Origin: Mytilinidion resinicola
Taxonomy: Eukaryota; Ascomycota; Dothideomycetes; Mytilinidiales; Mytilinidiaceae
Assembly (NCBI RefSeq): GCF_010093595.1
Contig: NW_022985440.1
Location: 850,386-914,385, forward strand
Length of the DNA: 64,000 nt
Direction: 5' to 3'
Positions 39,936-51,303 of this stretch are shown here, piece after piece (position 1 is the first letter of the stretch; every line of letters begins with the position of its first letter). The notes beneath the pieces are model-generated. The model saw only the letters and a list, made by a program, of their open reading frames with translations. It did not search any database and had not been told where the DNA came from. The position numbers and the translations under genes were made by a program.

Positions 39936-40734
39936 ACACCTACCACTCTCTTTCGACTATGTCACCACCTCTCTTAGAACCTACTCGTCTTATGTCAAGA
40001 CTTTATTATGCATAAATCGGCGTATTCGATCACTCTGCTTTCACCAAAACACGACAGAAAACTTCACTTCTATTGTGCCATATTCGGTCCCTACCTCATT
40101 ACAGTGCATTTGGTGGTCAAAATTTGTCCACCACTCATGGACACGGCGTTCTATCTGCTTTTCGGATCTGTTTCAACTATTGGAAGTTGTCGTCTGGCGC
40201 AATTGGGTTGGCTTGGGAGGAGGATGGAGCTATTGCGGTGGTAATTAAAATGGGCGATTTAAAGGCGAGCGAGCTTGCTAGTGGAGCGTTCGGCGATGGA
40301 AGAATTGTTGGCTGACGGGCGACTATTCGGCAACGGAGAACTTGGTGGGACATGTGCGGAATTAGTAGGCATGATGCCGCGTTACGACCGTAATATGAAT
40401 GCGGATCACACCCCGTAGAAGAATCTAAAGTAATTCAACCGTTTCCTGACATACACATTGACATGCACATATTGTCTGAAAAGCTTGTTCGATAAACACG
40501 GGCTGGCGAGTCTTTTGACCCTTTCATGAATTTATGAGGTCCAGAAAGGTTGCCAAGAGAACGCGAAAAGGCATCCACGGGTCCGTTTACAGACTCCCAC
40601 GAGGGGCGCAACCACAACCTCCTCGAAAGCTCTCAAACCACCAACCTTTCTTTCAACAACACAAACAATACCGCGCCACTCATTCAGTAACATCTTCCCT
40701 TCCGACTACATTCTACTTAATATTATCTTGCGCT
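39936..40734. other. Intergenic region, no gene seen
   Basis: 3' flank of the DUF7137-like gene and promoter of the RRM gene. Overlapping frames of 80-140 codons at 39826-40315 are read-through of the previous gene's 3' end in other frames. Confidence 0.45.
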
Positions 40735-41816
40735 ATGGCCGCTGGAAAAGAGGCTGCGTCCTTTGATGCCATAATCCAAGAATGTCAGTCGCATAAACCC
40801 AAAGGAGCCCGTCGCCGAAGCTAATGGGTATTTTGTACAGCTCGCAAGCGCAAGAAGAACGAAGCCCTCGCAAATGAGATCTTCGGGCGTGGAAAGAAGG
40901 GCAGCGGAGCTGGAATCGGGGCGCGTAAGAACCCGGCGCAAACCCCCAGCCTTGCCAGCAGAGTAGGCATAACGAAGGTAATAACATGACCTCGCCCAGA
41001 GTCAGAGACCAGAGGGTTAACAGCCTTGTGTTGTAGCGCTCCGCCTCCGCAGCTCCCAAACCCAATGTCAACGGCAAATGGGGCCATGACCTACACTCTC
41101 AGAACAACCCGCGCGCTCGCGTCGCCCAGCTCCCGAGGACCGCATCTACGTCGCGCATAGAGCAGCGTGGCAACCGCTTCTTGAACGAGCTACGATCAGA
41201 CGAGCCGAGTCCATTGAGCGCGCAGGCCAACATCCGGGGGAACGCAACCAATGGAGCGAGCGGCATCTCGATTCGAGGCATGGCGGGCCCGTACACTGTC
41301 ATAGCGAGCAACTTCGCGCCTGGAACAACTGCCGCGGACATCGAGGCTGTCATGGCGCCAATTGGGGGCGAGATGCTTGGGTGCAAGCTGGTAAGCAAGG
41401 AACCCACTGTCATCGCCGAGATGATGTTTGTGGCGCGAGAAGGGGTTGACAATGTCATTGCCACATTCAACAACAAGAAGGTGATTGCAATGTCAGAAGA
41501 TTGAGATCGCTACAGTTTCTAACTTTCTCCCTAGGCGGACGGACGGCTCCTCTACGTGTACATGAAGTACGGACCCCCTTCACAACCGATCAACCGGACA
41601 CCCACAGGGCCCATTGCGCAAGCTCAGAGGCCGGATAGCGACGCTATGGATGTGGATGAACGGGACCGGGGACGGCTGCGGTACGACAGCCAGACCAATG
41701 CGCGCGAGGAGGACTACTCGGACGGACGATACGGCTTCAACGAGAACGGTGCACCAGCTCCGCCCACACAACCGAGACAGAATTACCGGAGGGGTCGCGG
41801 TGGTTACAGGGGTTAG
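40735..41816 (+). CDS. RRM-domain RNA-binding protein (ALY/REF-like)
   Basis: Four exons: 40735-40783, 40841-40977, 41037-41480, 41535-41816 (303 aa). Introns are 57, 59 and 54 nt. The N-terminus is MAAGKEAASFDAIIQESRKRKKNEALANEIFGRGKK in pieces, a short helix followed by a basic patch. One RRM-like fold spans about residues 128-195 (YTVIASNFAPGTTAADIEAV, MLGCKLV, AEMMFVAREGVDNVIATFNNKK, then LLYVYMK). The RNP motifs are degenerate. The C-terminus is Gly/Arg-rich (YRRGRGGYRG). Layout and size recall the mRNA-export adaptor Yra1/Mlo3/ALYREF group, but the RRM is divergent, so the role in mRNA export is an inference. Confidence 0.8.
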
Positions 41817-42359
41817 TTGTATCAACAGGACCTACATTTCGGGATCCAGCGGGTGTGTTTTGAGTCGGATGAAAGCGATTCTATCGGGCGTTAGATAGGG
41901 TTTTCATTCAACTTCTACTGACTCTCTTCTCTAGAATACAATGCGCAAATCTTCCGGGTCATGGATTAGCTGGACTTCATAGAAAAGCTTGACACCATGG
42001 AAGAGGCTGATAGCCCGGGAACGGAATCGGGGACCTTGCAATAGCTGCGAGCGCACACACTGTTCGCATGTCGAAAATGGAGGACACAGGGGAGCTCCTT
42101 CCCGATGGTCAAATCCCAAATAATACTCAAAACGAGCTCAGTTGCTCTACAATCTTTCTGTCTCCATCGGCACTTTGGCATGCGTGGGTTGGTAGTATCT
42201 ACTATCCGATAAGCAGGCTTCACGAGGTCATGCTAGTCTCCAACAGAAATTTAGATGTCGTGTCTTTTGATACAATCCAGCAGAAGCCTATTTAGCACAC
42301 TCTTGCTGGTTTATTGGAACAACGGTTGCTGCTTCCTTTGCGGATTTTTCACACAAATC
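41817..42359. other. Convergent intergenic region
   Basis: 543 nt between the 3' ends of the RRM gene and the thioesterase gene. No gene seen. Confidence 0.45.
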
Positions 42360-43410
42360 TTACGACCCCTTGGCCACCTTCGGGCTCAGCTCGTCCACAA
42401 TGTTGTTCGGATCCTTCCACGCTAATGCCACATACCTACATACGTCAGCTTGCCCCAATCTGCTCGTCTTATGTAAACAAACTCACTTCGTATGACTTCC
42501 CCGCGCAAATACCTCATCCTTATCATTCAAGAACTTGATAGACGTAAACGCTAGCGTTTTACCGACTGTGCTGTGTTAATAGAGATTTGGTTTGCTGGTT
42601 TTTGGGGAGGGGAGGGGGGTTGACGTACATTTATCGCAGGAGGCTTCCTAGGCGATGGGTAAGTAGGGGAAAGGAAAGGGAGCTGGAGGGGGGAAGAAGG
42701 GAAAGGGGGCGTACGGCTTTGATCAGGTCGCCTATTTTGCCTCCGGAGGAGAGGTAGGTTACTGTGGGTTGTAAGCATTGATATAGCTTGGCTTGAGTAT
42801 GATAGGGTACCATTCAGATCCGTCGAGACACCTGTTGCATAGAGGCCGCGGGATGCTACTGCTAGAGAACCACCGAGATCGACTAGGAGTACTTTAATTC
42901 AGGGACACACTGAGATTGGGAGGGGGAGATACCCATGCTTGCTATTGTACCGCCGTGGAGGATACTGAGTCTATTCTAGATGATGCCGTTAGGAACGACT
43001 CTACTTCGATTATATGAAGATAAAGGTTTCACTATGCAAGAAGAATTGAAGTGGATTGGGATTTCGAACTGAAATGCTTACTGTATGCTGCTTCTCAATG
43101 CCTAGCTCGAATTTGACCTTGCCGGGTGAAGCATGTGTCACTTGGAGCTGGAAGTTGGTGCTTAGACAAGTGATAGATTCGTGCTATTATAGATTTTGAT
43201 CACTCACGCTATCTAATAGCCTTTACGAAAGGAAAATTAATCATTGATCAGCTAAGACGAAAGGAATGACACGCTGCATAGTAAATTACCTTGGCTCAAG
43301 ACCCGACGAGGCCCGGAAAGAGTCCCAGACCTAAGCTGGTCAGTGGAATCAGCTCAGAAGAGTTCAGTGAGTTTAGATCTTACGGAACGAACGAATTTAA
43401 GTGCCGGCAT
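42360..43410 (-). CDS. 4HBT hotdog-fold thioesterase (ACOT13-like), ten exons
   Basis: Exons: 43384-43410, 43290-43330, 43208-43220, 43082-43147, 42933-42975, 42811-42882, 42715-42761, 42629-42647, 42487-42565, 42360-42435 (483 nt, 160 aa). No exon exceeds 79 nt, so the gene has no long open frame. The spliced protein has the 4HBT core: LSILHGGTIASMVDLGGSLA with the presumed catalytic Asp at about residue 65. It continues LYATGVSTDLNVTYLSS, then GGKIGDLIKAEASCDKFGKT, LAFTSIKFLNDKDEVFARGSH and TKYVALAW. Family members hydrolyse medium/long-chain acyl-CoA in the cytosol or mitochondria. Downstream junctions from exon 4 on are strongly fixed by the family sequence. Exons 1-3 (including a 13-nt exon) are less certain. 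Confidence 0.85.
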
Positions 43411-43663
43411 AGCTTGAACACTCCTCGTCAACTGAATTGAATTGAGATTGTTTTGGTAGAGGCCATGCCGAGCCTCCGCTGTGAGAGGGGTGGAACTAGC
43501 TCGGTTGATCTCCGCCCGGAGCAATGAAGTTCACTGGAAGAAAGCTACAACGTTCACTACTTGCATGATCTTGAGCGCCTGGACGAGTCTTGTCCAGGAA
43601 ATTGCCCGCATACGATGATACTCAGGTAATACACTTACTGCCAAAGACCCAACATCCACCACG

Positions 43664-45261
43664 ATGTCGGCGTCCACCTCACAAGCGCTCGACTACCTGG
43701 AGGGACTTACACAGATCACTCACCAGAAGCTTTATGAGCAGCCATCCACGGCTCTGGCCGTGTTCCGATGCATGTTGCCTCATTTAGGTCAGTAACCCAA
43801 AGAAGATTGCCTGCTAGAATCTGAACTAACTGCTTTCTCTACTATAGCGAAGACTATTGTCATGGCCATGCTTTACATGCCGCGCGCATTCACGATCGGC
43901 GACCTAGACCATTGGATTCGCGCGGACTCCAAATCGTACGAGACTACATGAAAGCCCATACAGCTTCAAAGCTAAAGCAATCACAGGGACAAAGACAAGG
44001 CAATCTCGGTTCTCCAATCCCTCCACATTATAAGTCACAGCCAGGAGTCCTCGAAGTCCCTCTCATATCGACTCGAAAGCGGTTTCGCGAACTCGCTCAG
44101 ACAGGCTCTTACCGGTGGAGGCAACCACAAGTCTTTCGGTGTTCCGAGCAGTGCTCCGGACAAGAGCGATGTCGATATCGCGTTTCTTGACCAGTTTGCG
44201 CGGAAGCAGTGGGAGGCGATTCTATACTTCATGGTCGGGTCTACGAGTGGACTGAGGGACAGCACAGGCCTAGGAGAGACTGTAGGTAACGGGACAAGAA
44301 AGCTTCTTGAGCTCGGAGACTTCGTGACGCGTGCGAACCACGGGACGATTACGAAGACTGGCTTTACATTCCTGCTACAAGAGGCCAATGCCCAAGTCTG
44401 GAGCCTACTGATCGTATACCTAAAGCAAGCGCCAGAGGTAAGCTAGCATTTTCTTCCATCGCTCTCATCTAATCTCCTTTGTCACTTTCCGCCTAGGTCG
44501 TCCCTAACGCCTCCAAGCTCGGCATGAACGAAGTCGACGTCCTCTCCTTCATCTTCATGCTGGGCAGCCTCTCCCTCGGCCAGGACTACAGCACCGCCAA
44601 CCTCTCCCCCACCCAGCTGCAAATGCTCGAAGACCTCAACGACTTCGGCATCGTCTACCGCAGCTCCAAAGCCTCCTCCCGCTTCTACCCCACCCGCCTC
44701 GCCACGACCCTGACCTCGGACGCCGGCGCGCTGCAAACCGCCTCCGCCGACTTCACCAACGCCCTGCGGCCCTCGTCGCACGCCGGCGCCGGCTACATCA
44801 TCGTCGAAACCAACTACCGCATCTACGCCTACACCTCCTCACACCTCCAAATCGCCGTCCTGTCCCTCTTCGCGCGCCTCTCCTCGCGCTTCCCCAACCT
44901 CGTGTCCGGCAAGCTTACCAAGGACAGCATCCAGCGCGCCATCAAGCTCGGCATCGAGGCCCGCCAGATCATCGACTACCTGACCGCGCACGCGCACCCG
45001 CAGATGCAGAAGAACAACCCTGTCCTGCCGCCCACCGTCATGGACCAGATCCGCCTGTGGGAGTACGAGGGCGAGCGCATCGAGGCCACGCACGGCCACC
45101 TCATGAAGGACTTTAGCAGCGAGAAGGAGTATCTCGACGTGCTGCATTATGCCGAGTCGCTCGGCGTGTTGACGTGGAAGAGCGATCAGAAGAGGGTGTT
45201 TTTTGTGGATCGCATTGAGCAGATTTCGGCGTATTTGAAGAGTAAGAAGGAGAAGAAGTAG
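43664..45261 (+). CDS. TFB2: TFIIH core subunit Tfb2/p52
   Basis: Four exons: 43664-43787, 43848-43935, 43987-44437, 44497-45261 (475 aa). Introns are 60, 51 and 59 nt. It is the p52 subunit of TFIIH, which anchors and stimulates the XPB/Ssl2 helicase in transcription initiation and nucleotide-excision repair. Recognisable blocks are the N-terminal helical repeats (LPHLAKTIVMAMLYM, FTIGDLDHWIR), LRQALTGGGNHKSFGVP, ARKQWEAILYFMVGS, and TKTGFTFLLQEANAQVWSLL. Then come VDVLSFIFMLGSLSLGQDY, the ETNYRIYAYTSS clutch with p8/Tfb5, and the C-terminal QIRLWEYEGERIE...YLDVLHYAESLGVLTW. The second intron is needed to reach SDKDKAISVLQSLHI in the right frame. Confidence 0.94.
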
Positions 45262-45813
45262 TAGTAGGGGGTTTTTGGGTAGGTAGGGTGGGGTGGATTT
45301 GTGGGGTTGTTGGGACTGTGGATTGGGAAAAGCATTGCAAGGCGTTTTCGGGTGATGAGAGCTTTAGATGGATATCACGGTAGTTCTCTACCGATGAGTA
45401 GGTACGGCGTTTAATTTATTTCATCATGACAAGGCAAGGTTTCCAGTGGTGCAATATATTTCCTTCAGTAAGCCTTGCGTAAGGTATCAACTCGATCACC
45501 CTTTCCGCTATACGACAGCCAGCATACGCCTAACCAGACCATCGAAACAATTGCTCCACTTTTCTCATCTAGTTATCTTGCAACCCTCTTGATCCACTTG
45601 CATCATCCCTTCTCCTTTTAATGTATGACTCGACTTTTGAACATTACCTTTCCTTAAGAAATGCAACATCACCACCCTACACTCACCTGCCTACATCGCA
45701 TCGCAAGCACCGCAGGAAGGACGAAAAAAGTTCAAACATCATATCTTACACTCAGCTGTCCTGGCTCACCCCTCGTCATCTCATCCTCATATCACCGTGG
45801 CGCCCCCCTCGCC
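45262..45813. other. Convergent intergenic region
   Basis: 552 nt between TFB2 and the unknown low-complexity gene. Frames here are antisense or 3' UTR shadows. No gene seen. Confidence 0.45.
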
Positions 45814-47854
45814 CTACGACTCCTTCCCCGTCGCCGACGAATTACTCAACTTCCGACTCCTTCCCATAAGCCGCTCGATGAAGGACGATTTGCGCGTAGA
45901 AGAGCTAGCCGAGGATAGAGTAGTCGACGATGCATCCGTCAATATACGGGTTCGGAAGGCCGTCATGATAGGCTCGACGGGGCCGGGAATGAGCGAGATG
46001 ATCTTGTGATCCATTGCGAACTTCATCTGGAAAGACTTGGGGATGTTAGTGTAAGTTCTCCTCGGATTGGTCGATGGATAGGGAAATGCTTACCCTCAAG
46101 CTCTCCTTAGCCTCGGTCGTCACACACAGGCCCTGCAGCTCCTTGAAGACCATCTTGTACCTCCGCTCGTCAGAGACATCCGCGGCATCGCTATCGTCCG
46201 TGTCGTCGATCGGCCGGAGCGCGCGATCAGACTCGGCGGTGCGGAACTGGTCCGAGAGCGTCGTGAAGCGGCCGCACCAGTACGCCATGGGCATCGACTG
46301 GCTGATCTGTCGTAATCCAACAAAGTCAGCAAAGTCAATGAAGGACTCAGGCTTACTGTCAGCCACTGCTTCCTCATGTAGGTTTTCAAGGGGCTTTAGC
46401 AGTGGCCTGGGTAGTGACAGGACACGGCCAGGTGGTGTAAGATATTTAGCAGGAATGGGCGGGACAGGTGGTATGATCTCGCCCATCATGCCCATGGACT
46501 TGGAACGCACCTCCCGGCCCAGCCTCACAGAAGATTGCGAGGATACCCTCCGATTTCCCAGAGAGGTGGCCGGTGGTTTCCTACGCATGGCAGCCGTAGG
46601 GCCGTGTTTGGCGTTGCGTGTCGCTGCTAAGTTCTCGAAGGATGGTATGCGAGGCACACCGGGAGTCCTGGGTGCCGGTGGAGTAGGCGGGTTCCGCGGA
46701 CCCATCAGCTTGACCTGCGTGATCTCATGGGAGGAGGAAAGACGCGGGAGCTTGCTCATAGATTGCGAAGGTACTTTAGGTCGGTAACGCTTCACAGTCG
46801 GTGGTGTTCGTACTCTTTCTTTCGAATTTCTTGGAGAAGTGTCGCTCAAGTAGGATGTGTGTCGCACAGCTTGTTTCCCTTTGCCTTTGAACGCCGTATG
46901 CTGCTGGTAATCGAGTCCCTCCAAAAATCTACTATCTCTCCTCGCTGTCCTATCCTCCAGCATGGAATATCCTCCGTCTTTGCTAGGCCGCCTGGTATTC
47001 TCCTTGTTCGACTTCCTAGTCACAACTGGCGTCACAGGCTTGGTCTCATATAGAGACTTCCGCTGTGTCATGAACGCATTGCCGGGCTTGCTGATACCTG
47101 CCAGGAGATTCGGTGTAGTGTGTGATCGGGTAGCTTTCATTCGCGTGGGCTCGGTTTGCGCGAAGGCGTTGCCGGCTGCAACGTACTTTGAGTTCCGTTG
47201 GTCGATGTTTTTGGCTGGTGTGGGAATACGAGTGCGACGAAAAGCGGTAGAAGTGCGGGATGCAATTGAAGTGGTCGACTGAGCCTTTGAGGAGGCGCGG
47301 CTTCTGTTGGTAGGCACAGGTATGTTGCTCATCGTCTTGCTTCGCGGGAGCGTTGTGGTCGGCCACTCGTCATCTGACGCCGGCGGCGTGTATCCGACAG
47401 GTGAGAATCTCATAGGAGAGATCATATTCGAGGCGCGCATGGCGTCGGGTGAATGATTGTTCGGTCCTAGGAGTGCTTCGGACTCGGCGGCACCCACGAG
47501 CGTGGTCGTGGAGACGTTTGCAGCAGAGCCGCGTGGGTGCTTCTTGCGAAGGAACGTCTTGGACATGAAGGAAGTCTGCGGCGAGATGAAGGACGTGATG
47601 GAGCTGAATCGATGAAGCTTGCGATGCTGGCCCTCGCTGCCGCTGTCCGGGAGACTGGCGCCATCGTGAGCTTTCGCCTTGCGGCCTCCCATCTTGGCTG
47701 CTGGCGGCGTGTAGTCGGTGGCCTGGAGGGCTTCCCAGTGGGCTAGAATTGCTTCGAATCTCTGTCTACTGTCGGGCTGTCTTAGCATGGCTCTGCGAAC
47801 GGGAATTGGGCGGCGAGACTACCTTTGTGGGGAGGTTGAGGAGCAGTCGAGCAT
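45814..47854 (-). CDS. Large basic, Ser/Pro-rich protein of unknown function
   Basis: Proposed exons: 47823-47854, 46094-47780, 45814-46026. The last intron (67 nt) is well supported; the first (42 nt) is a guess, and without it the ATG at 47788 is the start. Length is about 640 residues. The first about 400 residues are disordered and rich in Ser, Arg, Thr and Pro, with a KEN-box-like SNKENTRR and many S/TP sites. A conserved-looking helical tail starts at FIDFADFVGLRQISQSMPMAYWCGRF and continues RYKMVFKELQGLCVTTEAKESLRMKFAMDHKI. It ends in a basic Ser-rich stretch. I recall similar tails in uncharacterised Pezizomycotina proteins. I assign no function; the KEN box and phospho-sites would suit a cell-cycle-regulated factor (speculative). 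Confidence 0.7.
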
Positions 47855-49364
47855 GGCGGACTGGGGAGGGAAGAAGGTCAAAATGGAAGGCGCGACTGTC
47901 AACACCCAGCATCATTTGTAGGTACGCAACATGGCCACGCGAATGCCCTCCTCAATCATCTTGCGTAGGCCATCTCAATTAGTATTTCCTACCTTCACTC
48001 CCATTATCATTCACTCGTGGCTTCCGCGCTGTCAACATCAGTAGCATTGGACGCAATGAAGCGTATCTTTTTAGAGGTGAGATGGTACAATAGTGGTGAA
48101 TATGCCTAGCAAACGGCGGAGGAGCCTAAACCAACTCCCGTCGGCCCAGCGACAATACGTCTCAAGCACTGTAGAGGTGAGATAAGACCGCTCATTCGAG
48201 CCGTCTCCTCCCTCACGTGCCCTCACCAAAACAAAAACCCTCTCCTGACATTAACCCATCCATATATTTCGAAAATTTTCAACCCTCCTTGTACTAACCA
48301 GCAGCGTCGGCCCCGTATCTCCAACATGCTAACCTAGGTCTTGTTTTTCTTTTTTGTATCCGTTGTCTAGGTCCGCGTTCGACTCCCACTCTTTTCGGTT
48401 TTTTTCTTATTGGAGAAACTCTATTCGGAGGGTGTTTATACTCCTCCCCGCTGGGAGGGGTGGTATTTGCTCCTTGGATGTTGATTTGAGGCTTACGTGC
48501 TGTATGTAGGTAGATAGAGTAGTAAGTACACTTTCGTTCCTGGTGTTTAATACTAGAAGAGCCGTAGTAGGTAATTTTATAGATAGCGGCTTTTCTTTCC
48601 GCGTGGAACTTGATTGAAATTTGTTCTGAACACTGGATGGGATCTTGAGGTGCAGAAATACTCTTTATTTGTGAAGGAGACTACTGTTCCGCCGTCGGAG
48701 GTGTGCCAATGCCTCCACTCGAGCGTCCAAGTTATTCATTCATGGGAGAGAATGGCATTTGAAGCTTAGTTGCAAATCATCTTTACCTCTGGGTTAACAA
48801 GTATCAGACGCACTCAATCGACCAGATCACCAATCCAGTGCAGACAGTATCGAATGGATTTGGAAAAGGCCTATCCCCTTAAGCGCCGAGGCACCTGGAA
48901 ACTACAGCAGATAAAACTGGGGAAAGAAAATTGCAATACTTAAAGCCGTGAAGATGCTCTCTATCTAATCGACTCTCCTAATAACATGCCCCTCGCTCGT
49001 ATCAGTATGCGCATGAATGTGCGCCCCTCTCCAGCTTAAGATCTACCTCTACGTTCACCGAGAATGCGAGTGCAACATCAAGCCAACGACCCCACCATTG
49101 CACGCCTTTCTATGACTAATAAGCCTGTTAGTAGTCATGTCTCCATGTCTTAATCCAATAAAGACCTGGGCAGTCCACTCGAGTCGCAAGCAAAAGTACG
49201 CTACGTTGCGGACCGGAATACTCGTACCCCAGATTCCATTCATTCCGAATGCTTCAATGCAGGAACCAACCACGTTCCTTAAAATGGCATCTCATGCTAC
49301 AAACGCAACACACCTAGCATTCACAAACTCTACTTAGTCATTTATCACCCAATCGATAATCACA
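47855..49364. other. 1.5-kb divergent intergenic region
   Basis: No open frame of note apart from short ones. A T-arm-like GTTCGACTCCC near 48376 does not belong to a foldable tRNA. Pyrimidine-rich segments near 48220-48430 are probably promoter or 5' UTR of the divergent genes. Confidence 0.45.
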
Positions 49365-50190
49365 ATGACGTCTAATCACGCAGGCAAAGTCTACACAATC
49401 ACTGGCGGCGCGTCCGGCATGGGCGCCGCAACCGCCAAACTCCTCGCCGAACGCGGCGCCGCAGCGGTCTGCATCGGCGACTTCAACACCGCGAACTTCG
49501 ATACCATCACCAAAGAAATTAAAGAGCTAGCTCCGGCCTGCGAGGTCCTGACCACCCAAGTCGACGTCTCGTCTTCCGCCTCCGTCGCCTCCTGGATCAG
49601 CACCGTCATCTCTAAATTCAACCGCCTAGACGGCAGTGCTAATGTCGCGGGCGTGCCTCAAATCGTCGGCGAGCGGCCCGCTCCCACTATCCTGCTCGAG
49701 ACGGACGAGACGTGGAAGCGGACGATGAGCGTGAACATCGACGGTGTCATGTTCAGCACGCGGGAGGAGGTGCGGGCGATGGTGGCGCTGCCGAAGGCGC
49801 CGCGGACGATTGTGAATGTGGCGAGTTTGGCAAGTGTGTTACATACGCCGGATTGCTATGCGTATGGGGCGAGTAAGAGGGCGTGTGCAAGTTTCTCGAG
49901 TAGTGTGGCGAAGGATGTTTTCCCGTTCGGGATTAGGGTTAATACGGTGTCGCCTGGTGAGTTTGGGTGAGGTTTAAAAGAGCGAGGAAGCGGCTAATGG
50001 TGCTGTAGGTGCGACTATGACGCCGATGATGAGTCAGTTCTTCCCTGGGGGTGGGGATCAGAAGTTAGAGGATTTTGGAATGGATTTGCTGAGCCCGTAT
50101 GATATTGCGAGGGCAATTGTGTATTTGTTGAGTGAGGAGTCGGATAAGATCACGGGGGTCAATTTGCCGGTTGGGACAGGGGCGCCATGA
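49365..50190 (+). CDS. Short-chain dehydrogenase/reductase
   Basis: Two exons: 49365-49956, 50009-50190 (257 aa). The intron is 52 nt. It is a classical SDR with a Rossmann fold. The cofactor motif TGGASGMG is near residue 13 and GDFNT occupies the beta-2 end, which by its acidic residue suggests NAD(H). VDVSS follows, then NVAGV in place of the usual NNAG, VNIDGVMFS, the catalytic Ser in VASLAS, and YGASK (Tyr and Lys) near residue 165. FGIRVNTVSPG and the C-terminal GVNLPVGTGAP complete the fold. The substrate is unknown. A cytochrome P450 follows on the same strand 1.1 kb downstream, so the two could act together on a lipid or secondary metabolite (inference). Confidence 0.92.
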
Positions 50191-51303
50191 GAGGGCGACG
50201 GAGTGGTCGAGATAGTGAGGAAAGTTGAGGAATGAAGCATTTGTGAAAGACAGTTGAGATCCGAAAGCAATGCTCCCTTTTTGGGGAGGAAGAGGTCGAA
50301 TATAACGAAATGTGACAGGGTCAAACATACTCTCAAGCTTGAAAGCTCACGATATCTAGATGATCTGGGTGAGGTGTGACACGTGAATGATCCATAACGT
50401 CTAGTAATGTATCCAGACTAGCGGTTCCACGGAAATTCTGTGTGCTACCCCCGAGGTTCACTATCTGATGCAATTCGATGAGGACGTGGAAAAGTGAATG
50501 AGGCTGAAGGGTGATATGCTGGGCGGGCCCCTTGAACAAGAAGTCGCAGTCCACGAATCCGAGGTTCTGATCCAATCTTTCTGTGTCATGTTCAACGGAG
50601 CTTGGTAGGGGAGAAGAGAAAGGCCCGTGAGAAGACCCACTTTTTTGGAAGCTTAGACTAAAGTAGATTAGCGCATGGTTCTCCGCATCTTCTCCTCTTC
50701 TGCCCAAATTCCTCCCCGCCACTCTCCTCTTATTCCAATATCATTCCAGGATGCCGATTCCCAGACGCCGAATTCCAATGCCGAAATGCTGCTCGGCTCG
50801 GGTTATTACTCTTTCAGTCCCCATTGGTATGGATAGGGTCACAGCTCCCAACTCAGCATTGTATCTCCGCATCTAACCCTATCAAACTAACAAAGCTCTC
50901 ATAGTAGATCCACTAGGCTCTCTATTGGAAGGAAGGTTTACTTACAAGGGAAATCTTTATCGTGGCGGTACTAGCAGCACCGCAGGCTGTTCGGGTTCAA
51001 CACGAGGCTAGATTTATTTCGTCCCGCATGCAACGAAGAATGATTGTAAAAGTGCAGTAAAAGGAACTTAGCCAATCAAACAGGCTCGATTTCATTACTC
51101 AGAAAGATTACTTCTTCGCCTTCTACTACTCATTCACGTATTACTGTACTTGCATCTGATTGGATGCGCCTGTGAATACCCCACAGCTTCAATTCCATGC
51201 GCGTGCACAAACCCCACATTTCGATCACACATCCAGTTTGTTGGAAAGGGTATATGACTTCCAGGAAGATGTTGTCAGCCAGGTGTTTGCAAAGGCTTTC
51301 AAT
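50191..51303. other. 1.1-kb intergenic region
   Basis: No supported gene. A 129-codon minus frame at 50333-50722 lacks recognisable motifs. Confidence 0.45.

Noticed and set aside
48360..48400. T-arm/B-box-like sequence followed by T-run
   Set aside because: The stem bases around TTCGACT do not pair and no acceptor or anticodon arm can be built.
50333..50722. 129-codon minus-strand frame beside the SDR gene
   Set aside because: No motif; overlaps the probable SDR 3' UTR.
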